A stretch of DNA of 64,000 bases, from the NCBI GenBank assembly GCA_020726505.1, contig JAHLEZ010000001.1, positions 868,001-932,000 on the forward strand. The letters are read 5' to 3'. A program made the position numbers and the translations under genes. Below, one piece after another: positions 35,572 to 45,078 of the stretch (position 1 is its first letter; each line of letters begins with the position of its first letter). Origin of the DNA: Leptodontidium sp. MPI-SDFR-AT-0119. Its lineage: Eukaryota; Ascomycota; Leotiomycetes; Helotiales; Leptodontidiaceae. A model generated the notes under the pieces. It did no database searches, was not told the origin of the DNA, and saw nothing but the letters and a program-made list of their open reading frames with translations.

Positions 35572-36505
35572 TGTGATGGTAGTGTTTTTGGATGTGTGGG
35601 AAAGTAAGAGGTAGGTGGTTGTAGTGTTCTTGCTTGAGTTTGAATGATTGTAGTTGCAGATGTGGTTGGCAAGTAAAGTAGTGAAGAAAATACCTTTGAA
35701 GCTAGAATGGAAAGAAGATGTGGCAAGTAGAAAATAGATGGTATTATAGAAGTACCCAGAACGGGATCCAAAGTGCTGGTTTGGCGTAGCCATTGTGTAT
35801 GGCTTTGACAGAGCCATTAGTATTGTGGTTGCTTTCCTATTGTTGAGCCACCTGAGGTTTAGCAAGGCGGCTGTGGGGCAAAAAATCAATCCGGCATGGG
35901 GTTGAAAATGAATGAGTAAATATATACTGCGAGAGAGCCAGCTTATTCATAAGTATCAGGCTCAAGGAAAACAGCATGTCGCAAATAGATAGTCAAGCGC
36001 AATCGTTTTTGGCGTGGTACTGAATTGGGGCTGCTCGCTTAACGACTTTACCATTAAAGTCCAACCTAAAGGAGTGCTGTACAAATACTCGGACGGGACA
36101 AGTTGATTTTTCCTCTTAATAAACTAGAATAAGGGTAAAGATGGAAGAGAAACTAATTATGTTCATTGCTTGATCCAATATCATGACCTCCAGCCATTAA
36201 ACATGACCACAGCTGTGCCAGATGATGACAAAGAAAGATGTGGAATGCGAAGAGCAATCAACACCAAATAGCGCATAGATACCTGGAGAAATATCAGGAC
36301 GGCTGCACAAACAAAATCAGATGTGAAGGCCAGTAACAGCGTATTGAAAGAAATGAAGTAGGTATCGGCAGCCAAAATAAGACAGTTCGAAAGCAAAAAT
36401 CACCTCCGGTTTGAGCCATGGAATTCTGACACGCGCTATCAGTTCCATGTTGAAGGTAGATCCTGAAGGTAGCCCCTGGGAAAGATGCCTTTGGGGACCG
36501 CCTGT
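35572..36505. other. Intergenic, no gene seen
   Basis: 934 bp; promoter side of the 320-aa gene and 3' side of the SDR gene. Only short or shadow frames are present. Confidence 0.55.
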
Positions 36506-37483
36506 TCAAGCAAACCCCTTTGTATTCTCCTCGCACCATTTCCAGAACTCTGCAGCAAGGCCAGTTCCACCCTCCTCCTTGGATTTCATGCTCTCGAGTA
36601 TATCTTTCTTTGGATCTTTATCCCACCTTCCCCATGGAAGACCATTCTTTCCACTATCCTCAAGCTTCACCTCAGGACTAAGTCCTGCCCAAAGACCTGT
36701 GTACGCGCCCATCTTGGGCTCATACATGACCGGCTTCATCAGAATCTTCATCAGCCGTGGTGCTCGATCCCAGCCTTTCGTATTTAAGGTCCCCGGATTT
36801 TGACAGACGCAAAGGAGTCCATTCTTACGAGTCCGTCTATCCAGTTCGGACGTAAGAATCCAGTTTCCTGCTTTTGAGGCAGCATAGTTTCGATTGACGT
36901 CCTTAGAGAAGTTGCCCGGGACAAGCTCAGTGAGAGACACGCCGCCTGGAGGAGCTGCAATGTCCATGATGCCAGAAGAAGTGTACACAACACGTACGGT
37001 GGCCTGGGGCGATATTTTGACGGTTTGGAGAAGGATCGGGAGCAGGAGATTAGTCAGGAGAAAATGTCCCAAACAGTTGGTCGCCATGTGTATTTCGTGG
37101 CCCTGTTTGCTAACAGTGCCATATGGTTGCCCACTAATGCCAGCATTATTCCAGAGCACATCGAGGCGAGACTCTTGGGTGAGAAAGGTAGAGACGCAAG
37201 TCGGAATAGTGGTGAGGTCGCTGAGATCGAGGTGTAAAGCTTTGAGCTGTCCTGGGGCGGCGGTGTGAATGGCTTCTATCTCGGTGATCGCAGCGGTAAC
37301 TTTATCAAGAGAACGGCTGGCGATGTAAACTTTTCCGCCTTTGGCGTAGAGACTTTTGACAAGCTCGAAGCCAACACCTGCATTTCCACCCGTGACGATG
37401 AAGACTTTGCCCACTAAGGAAGGGATATCCTTCTCGGTGAACGTTGGACTGGGTGGGAAGAATTGTGATAAAAGTCCTCCCAT
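36506..37483 (-). CDS. Short-chain dehydrogenase/reductase (SDR)
   Basis: NAD(P)-dependent oxidoreductase; substrate unknown. Single exon of 325 codons from MGGLLSQFF. The Rossmann motif TGGNAGVG lies at residues 31-38, followed by IASRS, LDLSDL, the NNAG strand at about 118, and the catalytic YAASK pair with an upstream YTSSG serine. The layout resembles WW-oxidoreductase- or retinol-dehydrogenase-like fungal SDRs that often act on small secondary metabolites or lipids. An in-frame upstream Met (37666) would add a hydrophobic leader, but the internal start sits at the normal distance from the cofactor motif. Confidence 0.85.
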   Translation of the reverse strand: MGGLLSQFFPPSPTFTEKDIPSLVGKVFIVTGGNAGVGFELVKSLYAKGGKVYIASRSLDKVTAAITEIEAIHTAAPGQLKALHLDLSDLTTIPTCVSTFLTQESRLDVLWNNAGISGQPYGTVSKQGHEIHMATNCLGHFLLTNLLLPILLQTVKISPQATVRVVYTSSGIMDIAAPPGGVSLTELVPGNFSKDVNRNYAASKAGNWILTSELDRRTRKNGLLCVCQNPGTLNTKGWDRAPRLMKILMKPVMYEPKMGAYTGLWAGLSPEVKLEDSGKNGLPWGRWDKDPKKDILESMKSKEEGGTGLAAEFWKWCEENTKGFA

Positions 37484-37745
37484 GGTTGGAGCAATAATAG
37501 AGTGTAAGTGAAGGGGGCTGGGCGTAGGCTGTTGAAGTGCATGAAGACATGGCATCAAGAACAAAAAGATGCGCGAGTATATATAGGGAAACATGATATA
37601 TCGTGACGGTAGAAATCGCACGAACAATGCTTGTCGTGGGGGCTGTACATTTCGGGGGTATGACAACTTGCAAAGAACTTGTCAGATTGGCTTCACACCA
37701 TGATGGAAAATTCTGTGTGTGTGCATTCTGACCAACTGAAATCAA

Positions 37746-38600
37746 TCAGAACTGAAGTAGGTGACAGCCTACATGAGGCTGCACCAGATTGGCTGGCGAA
37801 GGCGAACCTAGCTGTAAAGCTTCCTCTCCTCTTTGGCTTCTCCAGAAATTCGCCGTCTGAAGAATGCCATCATCCATCAAGAACCACCATTTCTTGGCAA
37901 AAGCTGGTGACACTTCCCACCCTACCGGATCCCAAGGAGTCGATCCCCAGACCTTGATATCGGTGGATGTCATATCGGATACGAGCTGTATCTCGTTGAT
38001 GGATGATGGTGAGCTTAGAATTCGGTCCCTCAACGAAGGCCACGGTAGCATGTCTACATATGGCTTGTGTGGAACAAAACGTTGCTGCAAGGTTGGTGCT
38101 AGAGACGGCGGTAGAGAGCTCACAGGGGCAACGATATTGAAACCACTATCCTGGCAACATGCTAGCTCAAGTTTGCTTGCGATATTCAGGAGAGCATCCC
38201 ATACATCAATTTGCTGCATGACCATGAAGCCGTTATCTCTCATGGGGTCGAAGGCATAACCCCCTTGAGTGTTCAAGGCGGTACTGGGGATGCTTAGTTC
38301 CATCGATGTGGTCGTAACAGGCACTTCAGAGCTTGAGACTACTGTCTCACTAGCTTCTGCTTGCACATCGTCGATTTCACGAGGTCTCCGCTTCACGCCA
38401 TTCTTCTGTGGTTGTGTGAGTTTAGAACCTAGAATCCTTAATCAGCAACCTCTTTGCATCGGAATGACCTCCAAGCGCTCGTACTCACGTCTTGCTCGTT
38501 GGGATAACCTGTTCTGGATTTTCTTTCTCTCTGTGGGATCCGTAATAGAGGTCCAATCATCCTTCGACGACTTCAAAAACGGCTTCCACGCTGAATCCAT
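37746..38600 (-). CDS. bZIP-like transcription factor with DUF3425 region
   Basis: Exons (minus) are 38600-38489 and 38428-37746 with a 60-nt GT-AG intron, giving 264 codons. The first exon ends in a basic-region signature, [14 protein letters not shown], the bZIP DNA-contact motif. A normal long leucine zipper is not evident. The C-terminal region (from about [19 protein letters not shown] through [11 protein letters not shown] to [21 protein letters not shown]) matches the DUF3425 layout that follows truncated bZIPs in moulds. A nuclear regulator is inferred. It lies just upstream of the SDR gene on the same strand, so co-regulation is possible but untested. Confidence 0.8.
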
Positions 38601-38935
38601 GACTGAGCTTGAACGGCACCCAAGAGATGTGGCATTTGGAGATGAAATCAGCGATGTTCATGGCTTTCATATGTCGTTCATTTGGATCTAGCCCAAGGAA
38701 GTCAAGCGTTGCCACTTTCTGACATTTCTGACATGGCTGCAGTCATCGTGCATGTCAGAAGGCATACATTTTGATGTCAACCAATGTCCAAGGCAAGCCC
38801 AAGGTTAACAACGACAGAACAGGCCCTAGGATTTATCGAGGAATTCTGATGTTGTAGAGCTTTAGACTGTTGAAAGACCTCTGTGTTACTAGATGAAGCC
38901 GTTCTTAAAAAACTTGCTGACTCAGCACAATTGAG
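38601..38935. other. Intergenic, no gene seen
   Basis: 335 bp upstream of the bZIP-like gene. Nothing recognised. Confidence 0.55.
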
Positions 38936-39369
38936 GAGGGGCTTTCATTCCTCAGCGTTCACTTCATCAAGTGGTCTTCCCCCGCTATCCAAAGCTGCCA
39001 TTGGAGTTGCGAACCATGATCATCGAGTTCGCCATCGAAACCCGAACGGTCAAAATCTCTCACGCTGGTACTTTATCACAAGCCATGATTGATTCGCCAT
39101 TCTGCAAGGTTGTCAGCCCGGTCATCACAAAGACGCCCGCTCTCCTACATGTTAACAAGTTTGTACGCGAAATTGCACTAAATCATACAGACTTATACCC
39201 AACGGCGGATACCATCTTCCTGACCAGCAACGGCATCGTCTGGGACATATTGACATGACCAGCAACATCCACGATCATGGGAATCACAAAACTGAGAATC
39301 TGCATGAACAACGCTCCCGATCTTGAATTCATTCATGGAGAAGCTCAACGAAAAGAAGGTCCTGGATAA
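38936..39369 (+). pseudogene. 2EXR-domain gene remnant
   Basis: The frame reads PRYPKLPLELRTMIIEFAIE, the F-box-like opening of fungal 2EXR proteins, then a segment with LLHVNKFVREIAL. It stops at TGA (39256-39258). The same frame continues after that stop with protein-like sequence (GITKLRICMNNAPDLEFIHG) to TAA at 39369. Upstream it is open only back to a TGA near 38933, and no ATG precedes the domain. Loss of the start plus a nonsense codon argues for a pseudogene. A missed first exon is the alternative. Confidence 0.55.
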
Positions 39370-39569
39370 AGAGAGATGGGTTCCATGGAACAAAATCGTG
39401 AATACTTGTTCCGTGAGAGTGGTACCATCTGCAAGGCAAAAATGAGGGCATTCGGACGTCTTGGCATACCCCGCTTCAAGCTCCTCGTGCTACTACATGC
39501 GGTCTAGTTTTCATACGAATTTATGTTTTAAGGTTTAAAAAAGCCAACTAGGAACACAGAGAGAAAATT

Positions 39570-41573
39570 TCATTTTATAAAGCCGTAGGTAACCTCTTGC
39601 CTCCACGTCTTTAAAAGTTTTCTCACAGTGTTCTCCTTTTCCCCGCCATTACTCTCTTCATTTCGCTCCTCACTACACTCCCTATTAACATTGACACTGA
39701 CGCTAACACTCATACTATTACACTTCGTCTCACCACACGGTTTAGAAAGTTCTCTCTCTACCTCCCGGTAAATCTCCTTCGTGCGCTCCTTATCCCCCAT
39801 GATCATCCATGCCGTCCCAAGTTTATACTTCGTCGTAATCACCTCGAAGCTTTTCAAACCATACGCCTTGACAAGAATCGGCATCGCAGTCTCAATGGCT
39901 GCAATTTGAGCTTGTAAGATGTTTCCGCCGCTGATGAGCACTTGGATCTTCCGTTCGTGAAAGCGCGCCAAGAACAAGACGGGAAGGGAAGGGTTTGATA
40001 ATTGTGTATTAAGGAGGGCAGTTGCTTCAGTCTGGCAACTGGCTGCGAGGAGGATATCGATTAAGGAGAGTGCTAGGAGAGGTAAGGGGTCTGGGACGAG
40101 GGAGAGGATAGTGTCGATTAGGGGGATTGCTGCTCGGGCTTGATAAGATGCGAATCTGAGTAAGATGGCGAGGCGGGTTTGGAGGGTTAAGGAAGATTGG
40201 TCAGAGGTATGACACAAGAGGGACTCGATGTAGTTGCCTTCCTTGCAGGGATGATCGTATTTGTCCAACACGTCTGCCGCGTCTAGGTCTGCTTCGGTAT
40301 CCCGAGAAAGAGACTGGGACAGAATATCTATCTGCGTAAATTGGAGAAATCGGAGGCCCAAAGTGACAACAAGTTGAGCTTCTGCTTCGCGGAATATATC
40401 GTTCAGTTGTGCCTCGTCGGAATCGCATTTTTCCTTCCAGGAACGAATAGAGAGCTGTGACTGGAAGTCTGCGTGTCCGAAGTCGATAATACAGCAATTG
40501 ATCCGAAACATGATGTTATTATCTTTGATATCGGTATGAAGGATCCCGAGCCGATGAATGGTTTTCAGAGTATGTCGTAAGCTGTCGTGTAGCTTAGTGA
40601 GGAATAAGGAAGTCAGGGTCGTGTTCGTCGAGAAGAGATATTCGGACAACGTGGGTCCACGTAGACGTTCTAAGACCAGTCCATGATCCGGGAAAGAAGT
40701 TTCTTCTTCTTCTTCTTCTTCTTCTTCTTCTTCTTCTTCTCCTCCTCCTCCTTCTTCTTCTTCTTCTCCTCCTCCTCCTCCTTCTTCTTCTCCTCCTCCT
40801 TTCGTGTCTGAATCATTATCAACAAGTTACCGAGCCTGGTTGATGAATTCCTGAGGAAGAAGAATCTCTTTGTGGTAATGTGGTACTAGGATTGGAACTT
40901 GTCTTGCTGTAAAATTTATAATTCGGTAGACGCCACGCTCACGATTAAAAGAGTTGATTACTCGAAACTAAATTAGATCGGTTATTAAGAAGAATAAAAA
41001 CGGTAAGATAGTATGTAAGAATGGGGCAAAAGGAAGGGCGTGAATTTGAGGTTGAGTTTTGGGAATGGATTGGACGAACTATTTTAACAGCAAGGTTCTT
41101 TGACTTTGCTTGCTATTGATAGACCCGACCAGTTTTTCCAGAACCAAGAATTTGACCAACATCAGCGATCTTCAAAAGAGGGACTGCCTGCTGTTGCTCC
41201 TTGTCGAAATCTTCCTCGGATACCTTTGCGGTTTCTTGTCCTTGTCTTCCTGCTGCTGCTGCTTCTCTTTCGAGAATCTTTCTTGAACCCCTCTTGGCTT
41301 CTTCAGATCGACAACTGCTGTCCTCCTCATCCTCCTCCTCCTCACAGACTGATAGCTTCTGCCGTTTGTGTTCCAGTGGTTTCTATCCACGGTTGTCTTC
41401 CTTCTGCGAATCCTCCACTCGTCTGCAGTTCTGCCATTTTATCTTCTCATGACCCTCTTCCCTTTTCGAGGTTCCTGCCCGTGGTCGTTTGCGCCGTTTG
41501 TCTTTTGGCTGATGGTAGATTTCTCTGGCTTGTGGATAGGGGAAAGCGCGGCAGCAGGGGCGGCGGCGAACAT
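39570..41573 (-). pseudogene. Protein-kinase-like pseudogene with Glu/Gly repeat
   Basis: One frame carries all the core kinase landmarks in order: glycine loop ILGSGKTGRVYQ (about 41130-41160), LAVKIVR, a helix-C-like NRERGVYRII after an intron ending at 40968, a hinge-like LVLERLRGPTLSEYL, catalytic-loop HTDIKDNNIMF, and IIDFGHA. A TPR-like C-terminal tail ends at 39570. The frame is broken by TAG (41383-41385), TAG (41113-41115) and TAA (40827-40829). All three could be one-step changes from glutamine codons. A Met at 41573 opens an N-terminus in another frame. Between the hinge and the upstream exon lies an expanded GAA/GGA tract. The remaining 359-codon C-terminal frame lacks the ATP-binding lobe. 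Confidence 0.7.
40701..40803 (+). repeat. CTT/CCT trinucleotide repeat
   Basis: About 100 bp of pure CTT and CCT units. On the minus strand, in the kinase frame, it would code a run of alternating Glu and Gly blocks between the N and C lobes. Confidence 0.85.
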
Positions 41574-41958
41574 GAAGGTATTGGCTCGCTCCATGATGAT
41601 TTATTCAGTTGATTCATACATACGTGCGTGCAGCATCAATCTCATCCATCCCACGGCCAGCCGGCTTTCTACAAAATGTAAAACTTCAAGGATTTTCTCA
41701 TTCTTCTTTGCTTCTCTCTCTTCTCTCTTCTCTCTTCTCTCTTCTCTCTTCTCTCTTCTCTCTCCTTCCCCCCTCCCTCTTCTTTTCTCCTCTCCCCTCC
41801 TCTCAATCCTTCTAGCTTGATCCCTCTTTATCCCCTTTCGTACTTGTTTATCCTCCTGCTCTCAATTTATCTCATACTGTCCTTTCTTATCCTATCCACC
41901 TTTTCCCATTTCACACCTACCCCTCCACCCACTACCTAGCTCAATCCTCCCCCTCAAA
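41574..41958. other. Pyrimidine-rich spacer
   Basis: Includes the CT satellite at 41696-41776 and a further CT-rich leader up to 41950, a usual feature upstream of fungal start codons. Confidence 0.55.
41696..41776 (+). repeat. CTCTTCT-type satellite
   Basis: About 80 bp of tandem TCTCTTC heptamer-like units, then more irregular pyrimidine tract. Confidence 0.8.
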
Positions 41959-42309
41959 ATGGCCCAGCCTCAAGGCAACAACAGACCGATACCTGGTGCC
42001 ACCGCCGCCGACAACCACAACAACAACACAATCACATCTATCCGAAGATACCTCGCGCAAAACGGCGAACGATGTTCACCCCTCCTTCGTAGGCCGACTG
42101 GCCCATCAACCAGAAAATCCGAAAAAGAAGGAACCCGCATCTCCCTCAACCGAGTGGGAGGACTTCGCCATCGACCGCAGAAGCCAGATTGGAGCGCAGT
42201 GCGTAGTCAGGAGCCAGTCGGCAGATCCGACTCCAAATTCGCGAACGCCGAGGGCGTCAACTTGGATCTCGTCAAGTCGTGGCTGAACCACCAGGAACCA
42301 GCCCAATGA
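41959..42309 (+). CDS. Possible small hypothetical protein
   Basis: Frame of 116 codons starting at an ATG in good context (CAAAATGG) directly after a long pyrimidine-rich leader. The N-terminus is polar with an Asn-rich run (DNHNNNTITSIRRYL), then basic, ending LDLVKSWLNHQEPAQ. A second frame (41996 start) is also open, so the correct frame is uncertain. No family is recognised. Confidence 0.32.
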   Translation: MAQPQGNNRPIPGATAADNHNNNTITSIRRYLAQNGERCSPLLRRPTGPSTRKSEKEGTRISLNRVGGLRHRPQKPDWSAVRSQEPVGRSDSKFANAEGVNLDLVKSWLNHQEPAQ

Positions 42310-43525
42310 GTATGCTGCCCAGTGTCAAACTCGCTTCCCCCACATCATCACCCCGCTTTCCGCCCTCATCTGTCGACGGTACACGGACGAGTCGTACACC
42401 AAACCCGAAGTGACTTAGCACGACATTGGTACATGGACGGACGGGATAATGACAACTTGTCTGCAGACACCGAGGAGTTGGCCGCTTATAGTCCTTGTCC
42501 GTGGCATATTTACCAAATGTCCCGGTACGCCTTTGCCGGCGACGGACTGGATAGTCGCCGTCTTGACGTCGTAATGAATATTTCTTTGTGAGAAATGCTT
42601 ATTCGTAAGGAATACACAAATACAAAGCATACTTTAATACTCGTAATAAATCGAAGTTACTGTAGGACATTTTATAACCCAGTTCGTGGCTCAATTAAGA
42701 GTATTAATACGTAATAAGAGTAGCTAAAATGTAGCCACTTCTCTTTCATATATTAGCCAATTTCCACGACTGACCGCGGAGTTTAAATATCCCCCTTTCA
42801 AAACGGGAAGAATACCAACCATTCCTGACTGGAGGCATCGCTCCTGAAGTCTGGCAGTGCTCCAGGGCTTGTGGTGTTGAGGAAATCTAAAAAAATAAAA
42901 AATAAAAAATGGTATTTTGCCAGGATGTTATTAGTTCGGACTCTCGGAGAAGCATGTTAGATGAAGTCCATCAATCCAGATGCTACGAAGTAGAATTGAG
43001 ATGAAGGACCAGCCTACTTGAATAAAGTTGACTCCTCAAGTCTGAATACGAGACATAAGCGTGCCGCTAGCATGGATGCTTTTGATTTCAAAGAAGCTTG
43101 TTAAGATGAAATTCATCAATTTAGATACCTGAAAGACGCGCTGAAGCGAACGTTGACGAACGTTGACGAACCGTGGAATTAACCAAACAATTCTTTCCGG
43201 ACGGTACCTTGACGCCAAACGGTACCTAGCGGGGCGCATCATATTGCATGCACTATCATCTCAATGGTGGAAAATCAACTTCATTTCCGGAGTAACGTCC
43301 TGGACTCAAGGAGCTTGCCCAGGCTACCTGGAATATTTGCGGGTGCGCGCCGGGGGATAGAAGAAGAAGGTTCAATCGATGGAGTCTTTTCAAGCACCAG
43401 GTTTTTTTCAAGCATGAAGGTAAGACCATAAGCTTCAAGTATATATTTGTCACTATATCCTGTGTCCTGGGTCCTCCTCTTACCGCCTCCCTCATCCTCT
43501 TCTCTCCCCACGCTTCCTCCCCAGA
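42310..43525. other. Intergenic, no gene seen
   Basis: Contains AAAAAAT runs (about 42893-42911), a pair of short diverged repeats (42958-42990 and 43103-43135), and an exact tandem of the decamer CGTTGACGAA at 43149-43168. Upstream region of the exopolygalacturonase. Confidence 0.55.
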
Positions 43526-45078
43526 ATGCAGCTTCTCTCCACTCTCCTCTGCGGCGTCGTCGCCTCCAGCGCGGCCGTATCTGCTGGATGGACCAGCACA
43601 GATAGCAAAGGGCGTACACCCCGCTCTCGTCCACACTCCACACCTAATCCCTACAGCCCAGGGAAGTCCAATCCGCCGTCGGCACCACGGACGAAGACGT
43701 GCTTCGTAAATGCGCTCGGCGGAGGTGCTGATGATGGACCGAGCATCCTCGCCGCGGCGAAGGCGTGCAACCACGGCGGAAAAGTGGCCCTACTCGATCC
43801 ACTTTACACCATTGGCACCGCGCTGGATCTCAAATTCCTTGATCGCGTGGACATTGTGATTCAGGGCCGAGTATTATTCACTCCGGACATCACGTACTGG
43901 GTCAACAACTCATTCAAATATGCCTTCCAGGATTCGTCGACCTTCTGGAAAATTGGCGGGAAGGATGTGAATATCTACGGAGGTGGAACGCTGGATGGTA
44001 ATGGGCAAGTGTGGTATGATGCTTTTGCAAGTGACAAGACGCTGAAGAGGCCAATTCTCCTCTCTCTCGATGGGCTTAACGGTGGTTCCGTGACCGGAAT
44101 CAAGATGGTACAATCGCCCAACTGGTTCAACATTGCGATTGACTCCTCGAACGTTATCTACTCCGACTTGAACATTTCAGTCAAAAGCAACAGCACAAAT
44201 GATGCCAAGAATACAGGCAAGTAGCCTCGGCCCGAACTACTATATCCATCATTCCTACTAAATTTGCACATTTGTAGATGGCTTTGATACCTACCGCTCA
44301 GATACCATCACAATCCAAAACTCCGTCATCTTCAACGGGGATGACTGCGTTTCCTTCAAGCCCAATAGTACAAACGTGGTGGTGCAGGGGCTGCAATGCA
44401 CCGGCTCGCATGGCATCTCCGTCGGGTCCCTCGGCCAATACCCGAAAGAGTTTGACTTGGTAGAGAACGTACTGGTCTACAACATCTCGATGACGGATGC
44501 CAGCGACGGCGCCCGCATCAAGGTCTGGCCTGGCATCGATTCAGACTTCCAGCCTGGTCTTTCTGGTGGCGGCGGAAGTGGACTTGTGAAGAATATCACG
44601 TACAGGGATTTCAGAAATAAGAACAATGACTGTAAGTTCATCATCGCTGATATATCTTCTGTGCAAGAAAGTCGAGTACTAAGTCAGGATCAGATATTAT
44701 TGAGTTGACCGGCTGCTATGGACAGAAGAACCTGACCCTTTGCGCCCAGTTCCCAGTAAGCCTTTTCAACTCCCGACGGTTTGAGTAATATTAACGTGAA
44801 ATGTGTATAGTCCAAGGTGCAAATGCAAGACATTCTGTTTGAAAAATTCACAGGGACTTCATCAAAGAAATATGATCCCATTGTCGGCACTCTTGTCTGC
44901 AGTAGCCAAGCTGTAAGTATTACTCGCAAGTCCCTCCTATGATATATACTAACACTACTACTAGTCTTGCAAGAACGTCGTTGCGCGCAACATTAATGTG
45001 AGTGCACCAAGTGGCAAGCCGCAAAAGTGGACATGCAACAATATTGATAAAACACTTTTGGCCATCTCTTGCGCTTAA
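43526..45078 (+). CDS. GH28 exopolygalacturonase (secreted)
   Basis: Releases galacturonic acid from pectin chain ends outside the cell. Exons are 43526-44216, 44278-44631, 44694-44755, 44811-44912 and 44965-45078, giving 440 codons. Intron 1 (44217-44277) has a GC donor in a good context, ACAG|GCAAGT. The signal peptide is [22 protein letters not shown]28 motifs are NTDGFDTY (rejoined across intron 1), [21 protein letters not shown] and RIKVWPG; the last two are typical of exo-acting fungal enzymes. Several N-glycosylation sites (NST, NIS, NLT) fit secretion. The C-terminal Cys pairs are kept. It is the only unbroken member of the pectin cluster here, with the PL3, PL1 and sugar transporter genes downstream. 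Confidence 0.92.

Noticed and set aside
41100..41820. Long plus-strand frames rich in Ser, Leu and Phe
   Set aside because: They are the antisense of the kinase pseudogene N-terminus and of the CT satellite. Low-complexity composition explains their length.
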